The notes: generated by a model not told the origin, from the sequence alone. A DNA stretch of 64,000 bases from Geosiphon pyriformis (GCA_016748015.1 JAAOMT010000003.1:543187-607186), one strand, 5' to 3'. Shown: positions 50,129-60,720, numbered from the stretch's first letter. Numbers and translations: made by a program.

Positions 50129-51400
50129 TTAAGGTTCTAAGGGACCCATATTGATTTGAGAGAGTTTTTCTTCCAACAAGTGGTAGTTTTTAGTAGTGGG
50201 AATGATATTTGAATTTGGGAGTAGAGTGTGCTTTACAATATTGATAAAATTAGAGACAATTTGAGGGTTTTCATCTTGAAAAATATTGTTGTGTATGATT
50301 CCAATTTCTAATTTGTTTAATAAAACAATAGAGTAATTATTGGGGTTGTAGAATATAACTCGAAATTTTTTTATTCCTTTGGGAATATAAACGTTTGGAA
50401 TTGATATTTCATGCTTCAAACAGATTTGTTCATTGGATTCAAAGATTTGTTGTGTAGTGGTGAGTTTTGAGCAAATGTAAATTTCGTGATATTCTCCAAA
50501 AAGTGAAATGGTAATTGGCTGCAAAAGTTGAAGAATCTGGTGAGATTCATTTTGTGTATTAAGAACTATGTTTACTGGGACTCTAAATCGTCCAGTTGAA
50601 CCAAAACCTTGAGTTCCTCTTTCACTTTTTCCTAATTGTTCTCTGTTGTTTACTGATTGTAAACCCGAAATGTTGATTAAGAGTAAGTAAATTGCTTGAG
50701 CAATTTTTTCAGCATGTTCAATTTTGAATGGTTTGTCTGTTTCATTCTGTAACATGATGGTAATGTCTTCAGTATATCCTGCATCTATAACTTCTCCTCT
50801 AATATTGATTTCTTTGCTTGCCAATGATGATCTGGAGGCAATTTGAATTATTGCTCCTGGTGGAATTTCAAAAGCAATTTTGAGATTGATTTTTGTCAAA
50901 GACTTTGGTTGGAGAATCAAAGTATTTTTTCCTGGGTATCTTAGGTCATATCTAGCATCAATTTTTTGTGCTTTTTCTGGTCTGATTTTTTGGCCATGGT
51001 TGTCAAAATATTTAAGTTGTAGAGATGGTTGCTTTTCAAGAAGATAGATGGGAGTGGTTGGTAGTTCTTCTACTAGTTCAGATACTCCAAATTCGATTTC
51101 ATTTTCATCATTCTCATCTGGCAGAGGAATGCTAAGAGCATAACATTCTAAACACCATTGGTCATCACAAGACATAACACATTGTTTACACAATTGAATG
51201 TTCATTTGCTCTAATTGTTGAATTTGAGCTTCTTTGGTCGGATATATGTGGCTTGCAATTTGGTGGTAGGTTTCTACTTCATCTTCATAATCAAATCCAG
51301 CTAGTTCCATGATATACTCAATATATTCAGCTTCTTTCATTTGGTGGACATCTTCTTGGGTGGCTTCATTGATCAATGCCATTGCTAGGTCAAAAATCAT
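50129..51400 (-). CDS. A1 Cys-rich module, dUTPase and linker
   Basis: 423 open codons in the Gag-Pol frame. Residues 71-86 hold paired Cys motifs (CKQC...CLEC). Residues ~147-272 are a trimeric dUTPase with all five motifs: ARYDL (149-153), ASRSSLA (188-194), GEVIDAGYTED (202-212, with the catalytic Asp), EKIAQAIYL (231-239) and RGTQGFGSTG (261-270). The remaining ~150 residues form a spacer before RT. dUTPase hydrolyses dUTP to dUMP and pyrophosphate, limiting uracil in DNA copies. Retroviral precedents put it at PR (betaretroviruses) or between RNase H and IN (lentiviruses); here it lies between PR and RT. The frame ends at a TAA (50129-50131) at a probable Gln codon just before RT. Confidence 0.88.
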   Translation of the reverse strand: MIFDLAMALINEATQEDVHQMKEAEYIEYIMELAGFDYEDEVETYHQIASHIYPTKEAQIQQLEQMNIQLCKQCVMSCDDQWCLECYALSIPLPDENDENEIEFGVSELVEELPTTPIYLLEKQPSLQLKYFDNHGQKIRPEKAQKIDARYDLRYPGKNTLILQPKSLTKINLKIAFEIPPGAIIQIASRSSLASKEINIRGEVIDAGYTEDITIMLQNETDKPFKIEHAEKIAQAIYLLLINISGLQSVNNREQLGKSERGTQGFGSTGRFRVPVNIVLNTQNESHQILQLLQPITISLFGEYHEIYICSKLTTTQQIFESNEQICLKHEISIPNVYIPKGIKKFRVIFYNPNNYSIVLLNKLEIGIIHNNIFQDENPQIVSNFINIVKHTLLPNSNIIPTTKNYHLLEEKLSQINMGPLEP

Positions 51401-51601
51401 TTCAGTATCATGAGGGTAGTGGTAAAGTTTATTGAGAGCACTGTTATATGCTGCATTAAATGGTGTTCTTCTTCTGACTTTTTCCGAAATTGATAGAGCA
51501 TATTGACAGGTTTAATCACATACTCCTCCTCTCATTGCTATATCAATCCAATTGCATTCTTCTGGTAGCATTTTTCCACATGTAAGGCAAGGTGTGTTGT
51601 C

Positions 51602-52315
51602 TCATTTTCCACTTCTTTTTGGAGATCCAAATCGTTCTCTATGGTATGTTTTGCAAAAGTAACAGGTACGAGTTTCATATTCCTCTTCTGGAGAAATACA
51701 TGTTCCCATTGATGAAAGTTTTTTGTTGCAATTTTTGCATTTGAGTGGAATATAGAGTGGTTGTTTCTGTGGTTCTAATGTAGAATATCTAACTTTCTTC
51801 CATCCTCTTGATTCTTCAAAAATCTCTTGTTCGGTTTCTTCAGCCCAATTGGATGTTAATCCAAGAGCCATGTAGGTTTTAGTAAGTGGCATTTCTTTCT
51901 CCTCTTCAAATTCAAATACTGGAGCTTTTTCTGATTGTTTGTTAAAGGTATTACAGGTTGCAGGTACTATAGTATATTGTTTTTGGTATGAGATTTTAAG
52001 TTCTTGAGTTTCCCAGTTCAGGTTTGTATTGGCCTTGAGAAGCCAATTATTTTTGATTAGAGCTTGGTATTGGGGTGCATTCATAATAAGAACTTTAACT
52101 AGAATGGTGATTCCATCAATTGAAAAAAAAAAATCATCAATTTCTCCTACTGGAGTCTTCTTTATACCATCAGCTGTAACAATAACTGTTTGAGCTGGTC
52201 TGTCTACGTTTTGTTTGAGTTGTTGCATCAGCTGGTAAGTGATGATACTTCCAGCTGATCCACTATCTAAGATTAAGTGAATGGGTTTTCCTTCCACTGT
52301 AGCTTCTGTGTACAT
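51602..52315 (-). pseudogene. A1 aspartic protease and zinc-ribbon segment
   Basis: LILDSGSAGSIIT carries the catalytic DSG of a retropepsin, followed by VIVTADG and LIKNNWLLK. The C-terminal side has CKNCNKKL...CYFC, a four-Cys ribbon, and ends at a TGA (51602-51604) where element C has Trp (KWDEEPC). Past the stop the same frame continues CLTCGKMLPEECNW to the dUTPase ORF, so this is part of one polyprotein. Confidence 0.8.
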
Positions 52316-52579
52316 GACAGTAATTGCTTTCTGTTCATTGACTGCTGCATTACTAAGCAGAAATAGTGATTCATTTGCTTCAAATTCAAATGGAAATATA
52401 TCTGACAGATTAGCATTTTGGGTAATTTGAGCTGATAGAATAGTGTGATTGGAAGGGTTTGATCTTAGCGCTGCAACTTCATCTTCAGAAAGTGCAGTTT
52501 GTTGAAAATCTGATTCCTCTAGTATTGTAAAATAACTGGATTGAGTGTGATAGTGATTGGGTCTTTGCTGACCCGAATT

Positions 52580-54352
52580 TCAGGGAACCAACTGGTTATT
52601 TGAATTGATTCTGTTGTGGTTATTCTGCAATTGATTTTGGAATGTGAATTGGTTATGTTGAACCAATTTTCTTGTTAGTACTTGATATTGTTGAGTGAGT
52701 GGTGTCTGATATGGCTGAATTGGTAAAGGTTGCTGATATTGTTGCTGCATTGATTGTGGAGCTGGTGGATAGTAGTTTTGATTTTGTGGTCTTGGTGAAT
52801 AATAAGTTGGTGGTGGAGATTGGTAATAGGATTGTTGTGGTGAAGAGTAATGTTGATTACTCCTGTTTTGTTGGTCTCTTTGCAATTTCCTACAATCTCG
52901 TTTCCAGTGTTCTGGAATTCCACAATAATGACAATTTTGAAATTGGTTGTTGGATGGTAATCCAAAATTGTTTTGGTTGCATCATTGTGGTGGTTAATAT
53001 CTTTGTGGTTGTTGTTGGTTTGTAAAATAGCTTTCAACTTTCTTTGTGAGTTGGTCTATCTTTTCTTCAGCTGCTGAACTGGTTTCTCCAATTGCAAGGT
53101 TTACAAGCTTGGTGTGATTTGCTTCTTCCATTGCCATTTCATAGCTTTTTGCATGTCTAATAGCAGTTGCTAAGTCTGCTGGAGCATGTGAACGGACTTT
53201 CTTAATCAATTTGTCTTTTAATCCTGCTATAAACTGATCCAGAATTTGAGCATCAGAATAGTAGTCATTGGTTTCCAATTGTTGAATTTGTCTGAGAAGT
53301 TTGTTAAATCTTCCAAGATAGGTCATAACAGATTCAGATGTTTCTTGTTTGATATTGCGAAAGCAGTTTCTGAGAGTGATAGAGATATTGTTGTCAGTAA
53401 ATTGTTGTAGAAAAGCATCTTTGAATGCTTGCCAGTTTTCAAATGGTTCTTCTAAATTTTCAAACCATTCTCTTGCTGTTCCTTGGAGAAAGTAGGGAAT
53501 TGCTTTGAGCATTCTTGCTGCAATCCAACCATTTGCGTCTCCTGCTTTTTGAATCTTGTTAAGCCATTCTTGAGGACTGGTATTATTGTTTTCACCAGTG
53601 AATTCTGGGATTTTTGCAATGTAAGCAGTTGCTATTTCTTTTTCGTTTTCTGTAATTTCTTCTGGTTCTGATTCAGTTCCTTCACTTTCCAAGCTTTCTG
53701 AATAATTACTTTCGTTTTCCTGTAAGTAATCAATGATATTGGCACTTGTTGATATTGGTTCCTGCTGTTGAATAGAATTTCTAGATAACTGAAAATCTTT
53801 TGGTCTGGAGAAACGGCTAAGTGGTGAACTTGGTGTTTGTGGTTGAACAAGTGAAATTGGAAATGGTGTAATAGAAAGTGGTAATTTGATACTGGTTCTT
53901 TGTTTAGGTGTTTGCAAGTGTTTGGCAGTTGTCTTTTGTAGTGTTGGAGTGTTTGGAGTGGTTCTTGAGTATTGCTTCAATTTTTGTTTGCCTTTGTTGC
54001 TTGTTTCTGTCTCTGATTCAAAGTCAAAAGAGTATTTAGACTGTACTGGGTATTTTTCTTCACAATACTCAATAATGTTAAAATTAAGTTCTTGAAAATA
54101 GGTAGCAAGTGTTTCACTGTTCAGCTCTTCTGTTCCCAATTGTGAATAGTGCATTAAATTATTGTAGAAGTTGCTTTTAACTTCTGAAATGTTGTAGTTT
54201 CCAAAAAGATAATTGTTGATGTGGTTTTTAATGTATTGGTATACTGATTTCTTTACAATTTCAATTCCGTCTGAAATGTTGAATCTTTGCTTGCAGTGGG
54301 TGTAAATTGATTGATAATACTCTAGAGTTGCTGTGTCTGGTGTGGTTGCCAC
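52580..54352 (-). pseudogene. A1 Gag with zinc knuckle
   Basis: Starts at ATG 54352 (MATTPDTATLEYYQ), only 45 bp from the 5' LTR. The acidic/Ser-rich middle is followed by the retrotransposon Gag domain (PEFTGENNNTSPQEWLNKI...AREWFENL...FKDAFLQQF...LDQFIAGLKDKL). Stops at 52994 (CAA to TAA) and just after (CGA to TGA) precede the CCHC knuckle CHYCGIPEHWKRDC near 52.9 kb. A long Gln/Pro/Tyr-rich linker then runs to a TGA (52577-52579, probable Trp). Same frame as protease and dUTPase. Confidence 0.85.
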
Positions 54353-54381
54353 TTTGAATTTGTTGTTGCTGTGTTATTTTT

Positions 54382-54395
54382 GTGGAAGAGCACCA
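54382..54395 (-). promoter_or_regulatory. A1 primer binding site
   Basis: Minus strand TGGTGCTCTTCCAC, 2 nt from the end of the 5' LTR, would pair with a tRNA 3' end reading GTGGAAGAGCACCA. The same position in A3 reads TTTAATGCTTTCC, decayed by transitions. I could not identify the tRNA. Confidence 0.65.
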
Positions 54396-54397
54396 AA

Positions 54398-55296
54398 TGT
54401 TACCGGAGGTTTTTGGTCTCTTTTTTTAAATATTGGTAATATTGATTTGCTGTGAATTCACGTTTTCAGGAAGTAGTTGAACCTCCAATAACTGAATTTA
54501 TCTTCAAATTATCTTTTATAATTTGAACTGCTGGGCTTATAAGTGAAATGGCCAATTCTTTGCCAGTTACTTTATGTAGTTACGTTGTAGTAAATGTCAA
54601 CTCTTTTCCAGAAATTGCTCGTCTGAAAGCTCACTAAAATTATGTAGTTACTTTGCTGTGAAAGTCAACTCTTCTACAGGAATCTCGTCTGTAGGCTACT
54701 CTAATGATTGTAATAAGAAAATAAAAAAAAAATAAAAAAAATGTAAAAAAAATAGAATTCTGTTAAGGGAAACATTTTCTATCCAGGCCTGAAGTCACTA
54801 ACAGTTTACTGAAATTGGTAGCTAATCAATTTCAAAATGTTAGTTGGGTTTTGGGGATTTTCCAAGTGCAATAATTAAAGAACTTGGTTTTTCAAATTAT
54901 TTGATATTTATTTTTTTGTGTGTATAGGAATGGTTCTAAGTGATAAATCTAAAGTAAGATACATTTTCCAGAAGAAAAAAGCTCTTCTTTTATACAACTT
55001 GTTGTAGTACTAGTCTATGAACTTGCATTTTTTCTCTTTGCTCTAATTTTGGCAAACTAAAGATACATTTTGATGAACTACAAGTTATTTCGCTAAACTA
55101 TTGATTAATTTGGGTGAACTATTCATAATTTCAGCAAATTTCTGTAAATTTCGGCAAATTTCTTATAAATTTCAGTGAATTTCTGTAAATTTTGGCGAAT
55201 TTTTGAATGTTACAAAGTTCAGAGTATTGTGTAATTTGATCATCCTACTTTCTGTTATACTAATTAGATTATTTTAATTGAATCGTGATATGTGAT
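54398..55296 (-). mobile_element. A1 5' LTR, truncated at its outer end
   Basis: Begins (plus strand) TGTTACCGG and follows the 3' LTR to TGTGAT at 55296, equivalent to 46073. The last 111 bp of the LTR (outer U3) are absent and unrelated sequence follows. The TATA box is TATAAAAGA on minus at 54986-54994. Confidence 0.85.
54986..54994 (-). promoter_or_regulatory. A1 5' LTR TATA box
   Basis: TATAAAAGA on the minus strand, conserved at the same place in the 3' LTR (45804-45812) and recognisable in A3. Confidence 0.6.
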
Positions 55297-57001
55297 GTAA
55301 TATCCACATATCCGCATAATTATAGAAAATCTGAAATAGTACTTGGTAGTTGGTTTTCAACTTTGGTGCTTAAATATCCAATAGTGGTTTCTTTTGGTAT
55401 TTCGATAATCTCTCCAGTTGTGTTGTGAATAGAAATTTTTATGTGTTTCAGGCTCTTGGTTGATATATAAAGATTGGTAAGTCCAATCTTTTCTGATTCA
55501 CAAATTGTAGCTTCTACTTTGAAAATTTGGGCTTGATCCCTTACTTTTTTTCCTATGACTAACATGTACTGATTGATGGGTGGAAATAATTTTTCTTTTG
55601 TTAACAATTCCTTCTTTAGCCATATTAACTAGTATATTTATTCTACCTGTGGATCCAAATCTGCTTATCTCTTTGGCTGTTATTCCTAATTTTTTTTTAT
55701 TTTTCACTGATACTAACTGAGCTATTTTAACCAGAGATAAGAATATTGCCTGTGCTATCTTTTTATTTGGTTCAATGATATATGGTTTTTTTGAATTATT
55801 TTATAGCATTATAATAATATTTTCTATATATTCTGTGTTAATTATTCCTCCTTTAATGTTGATCTCTTTTTTTGCTAAACTATTTCTAGATATTAATTGA
55901 ACTATTGTCATTGCTAAAATTTCCAGTACTATTTTCAGATCAATACATGTACACAAATATAATTCTAATTTGATGGCATCTTTTTCAAGATATCTTAAGT
56001 CAAACTCTGTATCAGTATTATGTATGTATTCTCACATAATACTTTCATCATTATTACTGAACTATTTCAATTCTTGCTTTTTAAACAGATCAAGGAGTGT
56101 GATATATTGTTTGGAGTTTAAATTAGAATCTGAATCATTGTTATTGGTGTTGTTATTTTGGACTGAACTAAAACCATTGTTTTCATCATCATTATCAAAG
56201 TTTGAATCGGAATTAAACAGTAATTCTAATTTTAATACACAATGGCTGATTGGTTCTTTTTCTTCTGAAATTGTGTAAATTATGCATAATAGTGGATTGT
56301 AAATAAGGTCACACTCATTAAAATATTGAAAATCACATAGAATTAAACAATGGTTATATAGTCAGGTGTTTAGTTGTTCTAAATATTGTTTTTGTTTTTC
56401 CCTAGTAGATGTTAAGTCTTAATAATGTTTATAAAATTGTTCTGGATTCATAGCATCTAAGACAATATCAGAGTTTAAAGTCCAATTAAGTTCTATGGAT
56501 TCTGGCAGATTATTTTTGATTTTTCTTATTTCTTTTTTTGACATGCCTTCAATTTTGGCAAGAGCCATTTGCCAGATTTTGTTATTGTTATATGAACAAC
56601 TATCTAATTGTTTTATTACTCTTCTTTAGGCAGTATCTATTGGTGTCTTTTTGCATATCTAATTACTGATAAAAATTGTGTATTGGCATGATTTGTTACA
56701 CATTTTTCTTCTTTCAAAAATGTTGTTCTACATTTTTTTATCCAGAAAAGTTTCTCCACAAGCCAGACATGATTTATTGTCTTATTTTTCTTGTCACTTA
56801 GGTTATTTAAAGTGTTCAAGGATACATAAATAACAGTAGTATTTGGTTGCTGTTGGCCATTTCTCATTATCACCACAACATGCACTTATTGTTGACAATT
56901 TTTTATTACAATTGATGCAAATTAGCTTGGATTAATGATAGTTTGGCTGGATTTAAGTGGTAGTAATATATGAGATATATGTATAGGTGGTTGTTTGACT
57001 A

Positions 57002-57096
<95 letters not shown>

Positions 57097-57913
57097 CAGA
57101 TAGATATTGGTAGTAATTTATTATGTTTTTCTTTAGTTCAAGATACCTGATACATTTCTCAGATAGGTTTTTTTTCTTTTTTTTTAAACTTAATTAATGA
57201 CTATTCTGGCTCAATTGTAGTTCTTGGGTATTTCAGTTAAGTACAGTGTTGGTTTTAGACAGCCAATCATTACTAACAAGAGCTTAATATTGAGTAGTTT
57301 CTATAACAAAAACTTTTATGGGCATAATAATTCCACTAACTTCAAATAAAAAGTTATTAATCTCACTAATTGGAGTTTTTGTTGCTTTATCAGTAGTTAT
57401 AATTCAGACACTGGCAGTATAATCAACTTAGCAACCTAATTGGTTCATGAGTTGGCATGTAATAATGTTGTCTGCTAGACTACTATTAAAGATTAGTTTG
57501 ATAAAATGGCTATCAACTTTCATATCAGTATATATGGCCATGATTAGTTGGGTGTTGAGAATGGCTCCACTAAATAGGAGTGTTGTTGCTAGTTCTTCAA
57601 GTTTAAAGAGAAAAATGGCTTTTAATAAGTCATTATCAATAACAGTTGCTGGTGGAATGTTGCTAGTAAGTGGCTGTTTTTGGTTAAGCTCTGGTGTGTT
57701 AAGTAAGACATCTTTTGAGCTAACTAAAAGACTTAAATAGTTTTAAAAATTTGGGTTTTGAGCATATTCAGTTCCTGAATTCTGCTGGCATGATCTTGAC
57801 AGTTGGTTTGAAAAGCTTGGGATCAGCTAATAAACAATTATCACTGATCTTCAGTTTTGGATCATTCTTAGTTTTTGGTTTTCTGGTGTTATCTGAGCTG
57901 GAATTTGTGACAG
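55297..57913 (-). pseudogene. Family B pol, 5' portion (protease, Cys-rich, dUTPase)
   Basis: Right half of element B. Reading minus: a gag/protease region (57.9-57.2 kb), a Cys-rich module around 56.9-56.6 kb (frame 56885-56637), a decayed dUTPase at about 56.0-55.6 kb (GFGSTG-like RFGSTGRI in frame 55707-55498), and a post-dUTPase linker (55607-55320) resembling that of element C. The linker stops about 20 residues short of where B resumes at 45215, marking the A1 insertion site. Confidence 0.7.
57004..57096. repeat. 93-bp poly(T) tract
   Basis: Uninterrupted T run inside the decayed protease/zinc region of B, where A1 has ordinary coding sequence. Confidence 0.9.
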
Positions 57914-58787
57914 TGTTACGGAATGGTTTTCTTGTTATATTTAATTACTAATATCTCGTTTTAATTGCAATTAGTCTTTTATAAGTTTCTCAATTCTATT
58001 TGTGTGATAATGTCACTGTTATACTGAAGGTTTTCTTTTTAATGTTGTGATATAAGTTATTCTTCAATTCCTGATTGTTGTGTGTGTTTATGTACTCCTT
58101 CTCAGAGGCTGAACTGAAATCTACCTGCTGTCTGGGGTCTTTTCTGAGACTATTCTTGCAATTGTCTGATGTGTTTCTCTAATCTAGAAACACAAAATGT
58201 TAATGGCTTTTAGTGTTTTTTCTAATTCTTACAATAAAGCTTTTATCAATTAGTAACAACATAAATAATCTTGATCAAAGATTATTCTTTCAAGGGATTT
58301 AGTTAATGAATGATAGTTTCATTCAATAAATAATACAAGTAAGTTTTTTAATACTTTGAGTTGTAATAATTTAGTTTTAAATATTCTTTTTCATTTCTTT
58401 TTGATTTAAAGGTTTCTTGGGATATTTAATTTGAAAGTATGCTTTAAAGTGGAGTTTGTTGGATAAAATTGGATCTATTGTTTGATAAGTTATGATTTTT
58501 ATTACTTGATTTTCTTTTCTCAATATTAAAGCTATTGTATATATACATGTTTGTAGTTCTACAAGAAAACACATTGTAATACCTTTTTTTTGATATTTCA
58601 ACCTGGTGTTTGCTACTATTACCAGTTGGTGTTGACTGCTATTGTGAACTGATGCTTGCCACTATTATGAGATGGTGTTTGCTACTATGTTAATTAATAC
58701 CTTTCTAAGATTATTACTGTGCTATATTATGATTAAATAGTTTATATTATTTTTATGATTCTTTTGCTAAATTCTTAAACCATAACA
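57914..58787 (-). mobile_element. Element C 3' LTR
   Basis: 874 bp, TGTTACGG...CCATAACA on plus (near-perfect inverted ends). The polypurine tract (minus GAAAAGAGGGGATAA) follows at 58788-58802. Contains a TATA-like GTATATATACA on minus near 58540. Confidence 0.82.
58590..58692 (-). repeat. U3 minisatellite (GGTGTTTGCTACTATT type)
   Basis: Four diverged units of about 25-30 bp (GGTGTTTGCTACTATT, GGTGTTGACTGCTATT, GATGCTTGCCACTATT, GGTGTTTGCTACTATG) in the same LTR position as the unrelated repeats of the solo LTR and B LTR. Confidence 0.75.
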
Positions 58788-58802
58788 TTATCCCCTCTTT
58801 TC

Positions 58803-59406
58803 AAGATTGAGCTTCATCAAAATCGAAGTTAATTTCTTCATTAAATTTTAAGTTACTATAGTGATTCAATATTGTGTTATTAATTTGTTGTTGTAATTCT
58901 TAAAATTGCAAGTTGGTAAGTTGTCCAATACTGTTAATTATTATTATGTTCATGGTTGGGTCCAACAATAGTTTGTGACAGTTTTCAAATGCTTTGAAAA
59001 TTCTTTAAACTGTTTTTGAATGGAATGTAGTATTGGTTTTTTCAATGAAAGGTTCTAATAGTTGGATGGTTGTTTTGTCAAACACTCTAGTTGAGTCTTT
59101 TGAGTATAATGTTTGTATGTTCAAGTGCTTTCCTAGTTGATAATAACAGTAGTTAATTGGAAATTTTGTTTTCAAGTTGCTAAATGTGTCTGGTGTTAAT
59201 TCACTTATTTCTATTTTTTTCATTATTAATGTATTGTCCAATGCTATCTCTAATTTTTCAATAACTTTGCTGATAAATTTGTTGTTATGTTTGGTAATAT
59301 TATATGGTTCAAAATTATGTTTTTTTCTTGTTTTTGGATTTTCTATTGTTCTTTTTATGTATGTTATTTTGGAGCTATTAACTGTGATTTCCAGATCGGA
59401 TTTCAA
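58803..59406 (-). pseudogene. Element C accessory ORF3
   Basis: 133 open codons (59406-59005), a stop, then continuing homology to the polypurine tract. Aligns with A1 ORF3 in order: DLEITVNSSKITYI (A1 DLSITINGSQINYI), YQLGKHL (FQIGKTL), IGQLTNLQF (IGKLTELKF), ILNHYSNL (ILDHYLNI). Function unknown; same site between integrase and 3' LTR. Confidence 0.7.
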
Positions 59407-59598
59407 TTGTTGTAAGCTTTCAATTAATTGTTAAGTTATATTGTTGATGTTTTCTGGAATAAGTATCATTGTTTTAATTTTGACTGCTATTTTGGAATCT
59501 TTTGCATGCATTTTTATAGTTGTTAAATCATTTTTGCCATGATCTAAGATTAATTATCTTTTTGAATAATGTTCAATTAAAACTATTGGTTTTAAATC

Positions 59599-60720
59599 TC
59601 ATGGAATTTGTTCTGGTAGAATTAAAGATAATTGTGTTCCAATTCTGAGTGTCTTTGTTGTTATTACTGGTTTACTGTAATAGAATTTCAGCCGGTTACC
59701 ATGTGCTGCTTTTCTTAATATTTTATTATCTAGTCTTAGCTTGTATGCTCCATTTTCAAGTATTTTGTGAATATAAAATGGTCTATCCCACTTGTGATCA
59801 AATTTTCCACTCCATTGTTTTTCCATTTTTGTACGATACAACAATACTTTATTTCCAATTTTGTAGCTAATTATATTATCTGGTAACTGGTTATCATGTT
59901 TCATTTTTTGTTGTTTTTGTAATTGTTCAATATTTTGTGCTGCTTTTCTTCTTTTGTTTTCTAAAGTTCCTATTAATTCGTATGTTCTTTTAAGTAGTGT
60001 TTCCTGGAATGTTGCTTCTGTGATAGTGTCATTTGGATAAGTCGGGATAGTAAGTTCAACTGGTAATATGGCTTTTCTTCTATAAACTAGTTCAAACGGT
60101 GTGAATTGTGTAGTATCTTGTTTTACTGTTTTATATGCTAGTAGTACTGCTGGTATGAACAAATCCCATTTTTTTTCATGTTCATTACTAATTTTTGCCA
60201 GTGATTTGCATAATGTGTGATTAAATCTTTTAATTAATCCATTTGTTTGAGGATGGTATGGTGATAACAGTGGTCACTTGATTCCAAATTTTTGGCTAAA
60301 TTCTTTTAAGGTGCTGTTTACAAAGTGTGTATCTTAATCTGATAGCAATTCTTGTGAACATCCATGCTGGCAAATTAAGTCTTCATGTATGAATTGAGCT
60401 ACAGAAATAGCATCAGCTGTTTTAATAGCTCTAGCTTCTGGCCATTTGGTAAGATAGTTCATGGCTATTGCAATATAATGGTTGTTTCTTGTTGTTATTG
60501 GTAAGGGTCCAACTAAATCAATTCCAATTCTGTTAAATGGCTGTCTAACTTTTATTGGTCTTAATAATTCCATTGTTTTTGCTCCTCCTCTTTATTGGCA
60601 TGGATCATAATTTCTTATGTATTGGATTATGTCTGAACTCATTTTTGGCCAATAGTAATAGCTAGTTGCACATTGGATGGTTGCTGTTTTTCCAAAGTGG
60701 CCTGAATGAATATCTGAGTG
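59599..60720 (-). pseudogene. Element C integrase
   Basis: Frames 60573-60334 and 60162-59599 carry GIDLVGPLPI (first Asp), LLSD (second Asp) and the C-terminal KWDRPFYIHKILENGAYKLR module. The head includes LFNMHSDIHSGHFGK (His pair) near 60.7 kb. Stops separate the frames. Confidence 0.82.

Larger units (their letters stand above)
45216..55296 (-). mobile_element. A1: near-complete Ty3/gypsy element with dUTPase
   Basis: LTR-bounded element on the minus strand inserted in B: upstream of its 5' LTR lies the B dUTPase end, and downstream of its 3' LTR lies the B dUTPase-RT linker. Order: 5' LTR, PBS, Gag, zinc knuckle, protease, Cys-rich module, dUTPase, RT, RNase H, integrase, ORF3, PPT, 3' LTR. 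RT-to-integrase order places it in Ty3/gypsy (Metaviridae). Gag and Pol share one frame, with several stops. The coding core is long enough for a single polyprotein of over 2,400 residues. LTRs differ by only a few percent, mostly transitions, so insertion is comparatively recent. Confidence 0.88.

Noticed and set aside
48562-52579. TGA read as Trp (alternative genetic code)
   Set aside because: Many Trp codons in the same element and all host genes use TGG, and the host genes end normally; decay by G-to-A is simpler, although the shared positions are worth checking.
52699-53025. 108-codon + frame opposite gag
   Set aside because: Antisense of the Gln/Pro-rich Gag linker.
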